Origin: Spirometra erinaceieuropaei
Lineage: Eukaryota; Platyhelminthes; Cestoda; Diphyllobothriidea; Diphyllobothriidae
Direction: 5' to 3'
Assembly (NCBI GenBank): GCA_902702965.1
Contig: CACRXP010000736.1
Coordinates: forward strand, 101,526-165,525
DNA length: 64,000 nucleotides
The notes below the pieces were generated by a model, which saw only the letters and a list, made by a program, of their open reading frames with translations, searched no databases and was not told where the DNA came from. The translations under genes were made by a program, and so were the position numbers. Below, piece after piece: positions 22,235 to 31,079 of the stretch (positions are counted from its first letter, which is position 1; each line of letters opens with the position of its first letter).

Positions 22235-23542
22235 TCAATAGAAGCAAAGAGACGAGTTCATGGAAGCAATCGATCTCTAGAACAAGAGGTCTGTTCGCCT
22301 GACTTCTCGTACTCCCGCTCGAACCCATCATCAGAGACAACAACATATACGAGTAGTTCATGCACAAGGAGCTACCGTATTTTTAGAATGCAGTCGCCAT
22401 GCTACCGCATACTTATGAAAATTCATGGCTCTCTCCCTCTTCATCGGGGATTGCTACATTTGGTGTGATGGTTTCTCGATGGTGGACATTCGAATCGTTA
22501 TTCGTTGCATTGTCATCATTTGTTTTGGATGTTGTTGTGATGATTGCTCAACCATCTGGCCACCGAACCTGGCGTTGGGAATAGTGTTTGCCTGTGCGCT
22601 CCCGGCGTGGCTAATTGCACTGCCTAGGCGAAGTCTCAGCACCGAGTATGAAAGGGGAGGTCATTGCACTCGTTACTGAAGTGGGGGCCAGTGAACCATG
22701 ACTAAGAGAGTTCGAGGATCACGTGATTCCCAAATTTTTGCAAGCGCTTCCGTGCGTCAAGAACGTTTCGGAAGCCCTTGGCCGCCTTATCGGACCAATT
22801 TAGGTTGGAGTTGTGCACAGACCGGAGGCAACCATCATGAGACCGAAGGACCCGCTAGCAAGGCAAGAAACGGCTGGAGTCGTTTACCTGATCTGGTGCG
22901 TTACAGAAAAAGCAACTACGCCAGCGAAACCGGAGGACTGCTCCGTAAGGGAGTGGCCGAACACGCGACAGCAGTGCGGAGAAACGGCGTCAACTCTCAA
23001 TTTGCGGCTCATTAGACGAGATCCAGCCGCACATTCGAATTCGACGAGGCCGAAATTCTCGCCAGAGGGAACAATCACGTGAGCCTCGAACTCTCTTAGT
23101 CATGGTTCACTGGCCCCCACTTCAGTAACGAGTGCAATGACCTCCCCTTTCATACTCGGTGCTGAGACTTCGCCTAGGCAGTGCAATTAGCCACGCCGGG
23201 AGCGCACAGGCAAACACTATTCCCAACTCCAGGTTCGGTGGCCAGATGGTTGAGCAATCATCACACCAACATCCAAAACAAATGATGACAATGCAACGAA
23301 TAACGATTAGAATGTCCGCCATCGAGAAACCATCACACCAAATGTAACAATCCCTGATGAAGAGGGGGAGAGCCATGAATTTTCATAAGTATGCGGTAGC
23401 ATGGCGACTGCATTCTAAAAATACTGTAGCTCCTTGTACATGAACTACTCGTATATGTTGTTGTCTCTGATGATGGGTTCGAGCGGGAGTACGAGAAGTC
23501 AGGCGAACAGACCTCTTGTTCTAGCGATCGTGTCTCCCTCTT
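22235..23542. mobile_element. Palindromic PLE dimer (two 3' ends facing outward)
   Basis: The left arm (about 22276-22712, minus) and right arm (about 23086-23525, plus) are near-identical reverse complements of the PLE 3' region, each ending outward in a hammerhead-like block (22297-22338 and 23463-23503). The unequal middle (22713-23085, plus) carries a GIY-YIG domain fragment continuous with the right arm. The ribozyme cores read CTGATGA but GAGAAGTC in place of GAAACGTC, in both arms. GACACTGGGATTAG at 22221-22234 and GACAACTGGGATTAG at 23543-23557 flank the unit and look like a target-site duplication. The dimer thus appears to have inserted as one unit. Confidence 0.7.
22713..23085 (+). 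pseudogene. GIY-YIG endonuclease fragment of a PLE
   Basis: Readable pieces in shifting frames include GVVYLIWCVTEK (GIY strand), then NYASETGGLLRKGVAEHATA (comparable to NYVGETGR in the 54-kb copy) and FDEAEILARG-like coding near 23040. This is the target-cleaving domain of Penelope-like elements. The YIG glycine is Ser in this copy (YAS for YVG), and frameshifts near 22900 and 23015 inactivate it. Confidence 0.65.
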
Positions 23543-23614
23543 GACAACTGGGATTAGAGCTCACCGGCGTGGATAATCACTCTATGCAGACAAAGTCCGA
23601 ATACATAGCTGCTT

Positions 23615-23692
23615 TGGCAGATTTTGATTAATTCATATTTGACCCAACTGTGAAAAACTCGGCGCCTCGGTGGGATTCGAACCCACGCAGTA
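23615..23692 (-). mobile_element. SINE family 2, truncated inverted copy
   Basis: The minus strand gives CTGCGTGGGTTCGAATCCCA (B box) followed by CGAGTTTTTCACAGTTGGGT and the TTTGGCAGA-containing tail in reverse. It is the mirror of 23750-23830, forming a palindrome with the next copy. Confidence 0.65.
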
Positions 23693-23700
23693 AGTGGAAG

Positions 23701-23830
23701 GCTCGTAGCTCAAGTGGTTAGAGCGTTGGCTGTACTAAAGCCTTCCTTTAATTGTGTGGGTTCGAATTCCACTGAGGCGTCGAGTTTTTCACAGTTGGGT
23801 CAATGTGAACTGTTCAAAGTCTGCCAAAAC
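23701..23830 (+). mobile_element. SINE family 2, tRNA-derived
   Basis: The A box TAGCTCAAGTGGTTAGAG and B box GGGTTCGAATTCC are present with a GGCTGTACTAAAGCC anticodon-arm-like hairpin between them. The body GAGTTTTTCACAGTTGGGTC continues to about 23830. The acceptor arm does not pair and the variable region is long, so this is a SINE and not a working tRNA gene. Confidence 0.7.
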
Positions 23831-23950
23831 GTCTATGAATTACGTGAGCCTGGTAATCATCTGGTGGGATCTAGATTAATTACTTAGGAAATCCTGCTTG
23901 GGCGGTCAACTTACTGTATGAGATTTGGTGGATTCCAGAAACGTCTGGAG

Positions 23951-24066
23951 GCCTCGTATCTCAAGTGGTTAGAGCGTTGGCTGTACTGAAGCCTTGCCCT
24001 TATTGCGTGGGTTCGAATTCCACGGAGGCGCCGAGTTTTCCGCAGTCGGGTCAATATGAAAGTCTG
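23951..24066 (+). mobile_element. SINE family 2, second direct copy
   Basis: GCCTCGTATCTCAAGTGGTT, GGCTGTACTGAAGCC and GGGTTCGAATTCCAC repeat the neighbour 250 bp upstream in the same orientation, with GAGTTTTCCGCAGTCGGGTC in place of the other copy's body. Confidence 0.7.
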
Positions 24067-24205
24067 AACAGAGAATGTGTACGGCGGAGCTCAGTGCGCT
24101 TGTTAATTGACAGTGAGCCGAAGAAGCATGACTAAAGAAACTCGTAGCTCACTCGGTCGTCAACTCTCCTGGGGATTTCGGCCTCATCAAACGTGAATTT
24201 ACACC
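24067..24205 (-). pseudogene. PLE GIY-YIG fragment
   Basis: The plus-strand text (GTGCGCTTGTTAATTG, then CGTAGCTCACTCGGTCGTCA, then GGATTTCGGCCTCATCAAAC) follows 54420-54530 of the 54-kb PLE. Only this part of the domain remains. Confidence 0.6.
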
Positions 24206-24320
24206 CATCTTCCTTTTGTCAAAGCAGTAATGTCTCGTTTTGCCTATTTGACCAAACTTTTATTTCACATTTCTTGCCCCTTTGTGTAAATGGAGCTTAA
24301 ACTGGGAGGAAATATTTGCG

Positions 24321-24807
24321 TAATTATTTACCGTACTAACAAGAGAGGTAAAAGCCAAAAGCCCAGACACGCGTGTTTTGCCGAATTTTCTGCCGCTGCC
24401 TGACGCAGCTACGAGGGGCTTGGCGCATCAGTGGGTCCTCCAGCCTTCCCCGTGTGTTTTCTAGTATATAAACTCCAGTATCACCTTGTCTTGTTTAATT
24501 TCCGAGGAAATTCATGCGCGCACTTGGAGTAAATCCTTCGTCAGGTAGCAGAACAAGATCGACGAAACAAGCGTGTCTGAGCTTTTAACTTGTACCTGTG
24601 TTGTCTGTACGGTAAATAATTGCACAATTCTATACTATCGGCTGCCTGTTGGCCGTTTATGAATATTGCGCGGTCATTCCGCAGTAGCTGATGGATTTCA
24701 GCTCAAATATTCATATCAAAATTTGGACTGTGCCTGAAAAGGTCTGTTCTGAAGAATTTACTCCAAGTTCGCGCATTAATTTCCTCGGAGATTAAATAAG
24801 GCAAGGT
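24321..24807. repeat. Repeat family C with two interleaved inverted-repeat pairs
   Basis: Pair A: 24321-24385 and 24560-24622 are reverse complements (TAATTATTTACCGTAC and its complement, then AAAGCCCAGACACGCGTG). Pair B: 24482-24540 and 24752-24807 are reverse complements (TTTAATTTCCGAGGAAATTC, then GGAGTAAAT). The pairs overlap in the order A, B, A', B'. Related copies lie at 13985-14175, 14714-14945 and 4838-5010. No coding capacity; likely a non-autonomous fold-back element. Confidence 0.65.
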
Positions 24808-24809
24808 AA

Positions 24810-26305
24810 TTTTTCTGTATGTACCGAAGCTCTTGAAAAACTTGTCGAAATGTTTAAATGGTTTGAGTGTCAAATGGTACATAGGTGAACTTGCAATAAT
24901 GGTAGGCGCACACCGGCATCTGCAGTTAATTCAAACACAATGCAGTGGTAGCCTACGAATGAAAATTTTACTAGCTACGCCCTTTGTCTTCTCCGTCTAA
25001 CGAAGCTAAGGAAAATGACAACATTCTGGATTCCATTAAGTTAGTCCAGCCGCCTTCGAATTCGGGGTTGTGGGGCAGACTAGTAACTCCAGACCTATAC
25101 CAAGATTTTGTGATAGTAAGGATGGCTCTTTACAACTCGACAGTGCTATAGCTGAGCCAGCTATCAAGTCTTTCCGACTTTATGTATGCTTTCAGCTGTC
25201 TGAAAACAGAAATTAACCCAGAGATAGCAGTTGTAACCCTTATCGTCTCCCTTAAAACCTATTTGGACCGACTGTTATATATTGCGGAAGTGGAATAGTT
25301 TATATGCGAATGTGCATTTCGGATAATTATGTTCCTTTCCACAGCAAGACGTATGTTCCAGTTAACAGTCTTATTAAAAGAAAGCAGTTTCTTGTAAAAC
25401 GACTCTTTCAAAGGTTCAATTAATTTCTGAACGGCGTGAAAGTCTGAAAACTATTCAGCTGCACCGTACGATCGGCGAAAACTGGTGACATGTCACGTTT
25501 ATTTATTCGGGGTTATGATCTACATATGCCAGCTGAGAAAGAGCAGTCACGAGCAAGGTTTGATCGCGTGACCTGTTGCATAGAAAACTGTTGTTAATGC
25601 AACTACAGTACTCGAGCATGGGGAGGAGCTTAAGTAAAGGGCCCACGACGAAGCCTATATTTTGCGAACCATGAATTGCCAGAGTGTAGACTCTCAGGAA
25701 CCAGTAAAGCACTGCAGCCATGGACTAAGGTCATGACATCACAACGAGTCCCCGGTTATTTTGACAAAAACTTGCCACTGAACCAAAGCACGAGGAAGCA
25801 GAATACGACCTCCCTTGCATGCATAGGTCATTGTCCTCGGAGAGGATAGTCATCGGTCCAATCTCTGACTGAAATTTGGCACCTGATTACTTTAGCTGAC
25901 CAGAAAGTAATCATAATGATACTTGGGACGGTTGAGAACTTTAGGCATTCCCACGGAAAAAGGCACGAACCGATCTACTTAGCTTTCAAGTTCAAGTGAA
26001 CTCCACCACTAACTGGTAGGTGATTGTCTACTAAGCTGAAAAGCGACCAGGCGAGCGACAGTGGGAGACAGAGTTGCGATATGGAGACTGGGACAACAGA
26101 TGCTCGGCGATAATTTTTACCGTCCTGAGATGACCGGGTCCCAGATCAACCAACAATACCGTCAGCCAACACAAAGTGCATACACGATAGCCCGTCCGCC
26201 GCAGGCGACGATGTCCACCACTGCCAACAAGGTCTACCTTTTTCGGCCTAATGTCGGTGGTCCCTCTTGACTTTCGGCCTGTCGTCTCCTTCTAAATTTC
26301 ACGTT
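24810..26305. other. Unassigned sequence
   Basis: No recognisable domain or repeat. Confidence 0.35.
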
Positions 26306-26311
26306 GGATGT

Positions 26312-26432
26312 TTCAGGGTTATGGTTTAGGGCTGCGACTAGAGCTAGGGTTGGGGTTAGGGTTAGGGCTTAGGGTCATGGTTAGAGATTAGAGTTAGGGG
26401 TTAGGGTTAAGGGTTAGGGTAACTATTTCTCT
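26312..26432 (+). repeat. Interstitial telomere-like repeat, TTAGGG orientation
   Basis: Degenerate TTAGGG units (GGGTTAGGGTTAGGGCTTAG and variants). It is the reverse orientation of the tract at 6528-6798 and better preserved. Confidence 0.8.
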
Positions 26433-26434
26433 AA

Positions 26435-27780
26435 CACTCAAAGTACAGCCGCGCATTCCCAATAGCCCTTCTGTCGCATATAGTTACTTGACCTCGTCAT
26501 CTCTGCGTTCCCCGACCCCACCTGTAAAAACCCCTATTAGCACCGGTCCCTTGTTACAGGTGGCTGGGGTTTATTTACCTCAGGTGCGACTACACAACCA
26601 CATCTGACCGCCAGAGCCTTTCGGTCGGCTGGTGGCGAGAATGAGCGCAGAGCCTAACGTGGCTTTTACCTTCGTCGCAAGGATCCCGCAAGCATGCACG
26701 ACTCTAGTTAGGGATTCATGCAGACAGTGTTGGCCAGCAACTGCGTGCCACGGTTCATCGCACCCGACGCGCAGCTCGTTTGGAAGGGTGTGAACACACA
26801 TAAGCGCACACAAACATGAATCGGCCGCGGACGAGGTGCTTTCTGGTCGATGTTCGACCTATGTTTCGCTATCAGTCAGCGTTTTGTGGATAAGTGGGTG
26901 AAGCGAATCTTATCCTACTCTCGTGTAGATTATAACCGACACCGAGTAGGACCGTCTGCTTTATTCGTGCTCCTAACGCCTCCATTTGGCCTTGCCTGTG
27001 GAATATTTACATTTTGTGTTTCTGTTTACAAATGTTGGCTGGGGATTATAACTGGCTTACGGGAGCATAAATGAGTCCTCAGTATAGAGCGCCTGGGTCC
27101 TCCAAAGTTTCTTCCCAACTTAACGTTAGCTACAGTCTAACGGAAGGGCCTGGTGCCCCCCATTCTGGTCACAGTGCTTGATAGTGACCTTCTGACATTT
27201 CCGCGTTGAACTTGTTCGCTCTCAGGATTTCCTTGTTAGGAGATTGTGCAGAACGCACGCCCATGAATGTTTACAAAAATTACATAATGCCGAATGCCTC
27301 CAAAATGCATTCCATCCTACCTAAGCATAAAGCGTCATATCGGATTCGGTAGGGCCAGAGTTATGTGCGTAAAGAACAACTGAACTCATTACCCTGGAGT
27401 CACAGCCAACGATAAAGGCACCGAAATACTGACGTCCGTCTCTAGATGTCAATGTCCGTCGCCAATCCGACGGTCAACTAGCAACGATGCTGTGCAGGAG
27501 ACAGATTAACACGGCAAACACTGACTTACAGTGACAGTTTCCCGCTGTGGCGCGAACGATACTGTGTACGTATGCTGCACAGGAGACTGAGACTCACAAC
27601 AGTATACCAATCGCCAAACGGGATCTGGTCAAGCGCCTCCGAGAGCTCTTTAGAGCCAGCCGATAAACATGAGTACTGGTTGGCAGAAAGCGAAATTAGA
27701 AGTCCACGGAGTCCAGATAACGGCATGTCAGAGAGCGTAACCAGATCTCTCACAGTAATTAATCCTATCCCTGAATAGCG
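26435..27780. other. Unassigned sequence
   Basis: Short open frames only; nothing recognisable. Confidence 0.35.
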
Positions 27781-27784
27781 GAAG

Positions 27785-28110
27785 TCAGTTGCTGTCTATC
27801 GACTTCGGTACAGTTGCGGGGTGTGCAAATGTATCCGAGAAACTAGGCAAGAACTACAACCGCGGATGTATGAACACCAGTTTCCCGTTCGAAGGCTAGA
27901 CTTGAAGTTGGAGTTGACTATCAATGTCGCACAGATGGGACATATTTTCAACTTTAGCATAATTGAGATTGTGGGTTGGGATGAAGATCACATATCAAGG
28001 CAAGAGCTAGACTCCTGTATGTCGACCGACAGCTCAGTCAATTACCGTGCAAACTTCCTTATATCCCACTTGCACTGGGGTGTACAGAGTGTCGTGGGCG
28101 GAGACCACGC
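27785..28110 (+). pseudogene. Diverged PLE GIY-YIG fragment, third lineage
   Basis: The frame reads VYRLRYSCGVCKCIRETRQ then LQPRMYEHQFPVRR, which lines up with VYRIWCSCGQSNYVGETGR and LRTRMAEHAAAVRR of the 54-kb PLE. It continues with MGHIFNFSIIEIVG, comparable to SGHTFKFDEAEILA, and a SRQELDSC stretch comparable to SRELLESW. The YIG glycine is lost (CIR in place of YVG), so the nuclease would be inactive. No other PLE parts or ribozyme were found beside it. Confidence 0.6.
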
Positions 28111-28429
28111 TGCAGCTGCACGGTCACGCCCAGTCCATCGATCCACTTGGATGAAGGTCACATAATATTATACTGACGAGTATATCCTACGACACACACA
28201 TGCAATTCCGGTAAGTACTATGCACGAAGATGTAGCATGGGCGATGTCAGTTGGGCCTGGCAGTGCGCGCACGATTAGGGCGGTAGGAAGCGCCGATAAA
28301 CAGTACACTGATAATCCCCATCGAATGCATCCATGGACCTGACGAATACTTTGCTTCGACCCGTCTCGTCACCCAAGCTTTCAGCTGTGGCCCCACGAAG
28401 TCGTGCTTAGAGCGGTGGACACACCTTGG

Positions 28430-28850
28430 TAAGCGTCCTTGACCGGCGGGTTCACCCAGATGAGCGTCTGGTGTGTGGGCATGTGTATCCCTAAAATGGG
28501 CCACGCGGTGGATGCGTTAGACCAATACGCGAGCCAGATCAGGGTACAACAGGCGTTACTGGTAATGTGCACCCATAACAAATGTCACGAAGGGGAGTGT
28601 GGTTGCACTTCTAGGCGCAGACTCACGCCGCGTCAGTCGACTGCGCCCTCTCTCGCCTCCGGTCTTCTTGACAATGTCATGAGATGGGTCCACTTCGGTG
28701 AGGAAGAGAAAGTGCGGCAGATGCAGCGCAACTCTACGAGGATTATAAACTAATTCCCGTGCAAGTTACCATCCCTCCGCCCGCCATGCTTTAAACCACA
28801 CGATGGACATCGTAGGAAACGACGTCCCAGCTGTAGTGATTGGGTGAGAT
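28430..28850 (-). mobile_element. LINE-Z 3' end, inverted copy
   Basis: Plus-strand text 28650-28830 (CCGGTCTTCTTGACAATGTC, GCAGATGCAGCGCAA, GTGCAAGTTACCATCCC, CGATGGACATCGT) matches 7590-7770. The part 28430-28620 matches the reverse complement of 4330-4440. It is diverged and has no coding function. Confidence 0.65.
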
Positions 28851-29149
28851 GTAGAAGTGCCTAGCTAGGGGGCAAACAGCGTAGGTCTGATAAGTCGCGC
28901 CATTCAAATGATGACTTCTCCGCACGATCCTTAACTGGCACTCAACTCTAATCTGTGGCTTTTCGAAGTTATGTTCTGCTTAGCAGCCCCCCCCTGGTAA
29001 TCAGCTTGATCGGCGGCCTGAATTAGATGAGGGTTTCTGGTGTTTTGTGTTTCCCCGGGCAGTAATTTTCATCCCTTCCTCCCTTCCACTTCAAAAATTC
29101 CTACGGAGAGGGCAACATGCAAATTCCTAGGCGGCCCAGACAGCCCGAC

Positions 29150-29256
29150 TGGCGTTTCCGACGATACACACCGTGTACTCCACAGCAAGGTGCAGCAGGC
29201 ACGGTGACTTGCGCGTGGGCTAATTTATAGTGAGTGTGGACTTGCGCTGCATCTAC

Positions 29257-29304
<48 letters not shown>

Positions 29305-29400
29305 CTCCCAATTGAGCCCCGTGCCAAGGCAGAGTCAAGAAGGGCAGAGGCGGAGGTGGATGCAGGTGTGTGGCGCAGCTGACTCCAAACTAACTCAGGT
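29150..29400 (+). mobile_element. LINE-Z 3' end with expanded CT tract
   Basis: ACACCGTGTACTCCACAGCA, GGCACGGTGACTTGCGCG, CTTGCGCTGCATCTACC and AGGCAGAGTCAAGAAG follow the LINE-Z 3' UTR in order. The short CT-rich stretch of other copies is replaced here by a long CT microsatellite. It faces away from the copy at 28430-28850, 300 bp apart. Confidence 0.65.
29259..29301 (+). repeat. CT microsatellite
   Basis: About 21 CT units inside a LINE-Z 3' UTR, at the site of a short CT tract in the other copies. Confidence 0.9.
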
Positions 29401-29939
29401 CACTCTCGTACTAAGCAAAGCCGTGACCCACGGTGGAGATCGGCAACCGTCTGGGATGTTTAAGCAGCCGTATTTAGAGACAACACTGCTGCCCCATTGC
29501 GAGGAATGGGGTTAGAAAGGATGCCCTGAGCAAATGCAGAGATTGCCTCATCTACATGCAGACCGTGGCTCGCAGACTTTCAACTCGTAGACTACACGCG
29601 CCTGGTCCGAGCACGAGGAGGCAGGATTTCACGTAATTAGAATAAGGGGACGGCTTGGATCCCAAATGGGGGGGGGAGGGCAATGCAGCCTGACTGTCCG
29701 TCCTGGAGTAAGGACCGTGTTATTTCGTCATTTGGAAGTCTTCCAGACTATAGCTTCTAGATTACAGTGACGGCTTAAAAGCGCGTCTGGTTACTTGTAT
29801 TGAGGAATATACGCTGAGTTCCGTGGGGATGCAGTCCCCACGGTCGACCTCAGACTCCTTCCCCTCTCACGCCACCACTACCGTCATAACAAACAACACT
29901 AAGTAGAACACGCACCGACATGCAAGCGTTACCACCGCT

Positions 29940-30450
29940 GCCCCCGCCACCAATGATGTGGATTTAATTCTAACCTACTACCATTGCAGTTGCACTTTCC
30001 AATCGCGCATAAGCCTGGTCGATCACTTGCGAATTCGTGGCACATATCTGTTAAACAATTACCTGTAGACCCGGAATACACTCCTCAGGTAATTCACACA
30101 CCGCATGGGTCTAACTTGCCGTGTGCCTATGCCGACAAAAGCACCTCCTGCACTTGGAAACTCCCCTCCCACCAGCACTACAAAGTCCACCACCAATATT
30201 GTCGTCACCGTATGACACATGAGCCTGATTGGGTACTTGAGAATCCGTCGCAGTGAAAATGACCTATCAGTGTCAGGAGCCCCAATATACACCCGTCGCA
30301 ACCGTTTCACCTGCACACACACACGCTGTCCAAGGACCTTCCATGCGCACCTTCATGAACATCTGCAGTTTAACGCCGCGGCCCTTATTCCACAACCACA
30401 CCTCGTCCCACCAGCCCACCGTTAGCCCGCCTCAGAACACCCGACACATA
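29940..30450 (+). pseudogene. LINE-Z zinc-finger tail relic
   Basis: Pieces include SLVDHLRI-like coding near 30010, IGYLRIRRSENDLSVSGAP (30219 on) and CTHTRCPRTFHAHLHEHLQ (about 30310-30370). They correspond to HLRIRRTATGAPVSGAP and the following finger in the 8-kb copy. The frames are broken and the upstream RT is missing. Confidence 0.55.
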
Positions 30451-30994
30451 CAGAGTGCGCGCACCGCCCACGTCATGTCCTTTGGCGCAACCTGGTGCCT
30501 AACCACGTCGTGTGTGTGGCCTGCCCAGAGGGGATGTTGCAGCTCTTTCAGCCACTGAGTCCAATCGCAGGACCAGCAGGCTCGGACGGTTAACTGGTGT
30601 ACGGGATGGGGAGGAAAGAATTAAACCGGTACCGCTGAACCCATCCCCACAGTGCATTACTCACTAATAATACATTTGACGCGCTCCGAAAATATCACGA
30701 TGCGTCAAAAGTCATGGCCTGGAAGGTTGCCCGCAAACTGGATAACTCGGTCCTCGTGGTCGGCGCTTGGTAAACGTGGGGTGACTAGGAGTCAACTTCA
30801 ATGTCTCCTTCATGATGTGGCCTCTATGGCCATCTCACGAACGTGATGCCTGAGCCGCCCCCTATTCTGGATTGTTTAGCTTTGTCAACCACCGCGCCCT
30901 AGCCCACCTCCGGGCGTCTTAACATGACCTTGTCATCGGAGTCAGTTGAGTGAGAGGGGAATGCGACAGAGGCCGCGCTAGTCAGCCTCACGAT

Positions 30995-31075
30995 GAACTA
31001 GTTCGCACACAAGTCACTCGTGCTGCGCCCACCCGGGGGGCGCACGGTGCACGCCGACGCTCGCGAACTGTAGGG
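30995..31075 (-). repeat. Short LINE-Z 3' UTR relic
   Basis: CACAAGTCACTCGTGCTGCG followed by CCCACC, GGGGGGCGCACGGTG resembles 7695-7745, but identity is low. Possible only. Confidence 0.3.
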
Positions 31076-31079
31076 GTCA

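Noticed and set aside
23701..23785. Functional tRNA gene
   Set aside because: The variable region is long and the acceptor ends do not pair; copies share a non-tRNA tail.
28738..30560. A cellular zinc-finger transcription factor gene
   Set aside because: The finger-like units match the LINE-Z tail at 7.8-8.6 kb and sit beside a LINE-Z 3' UTR.
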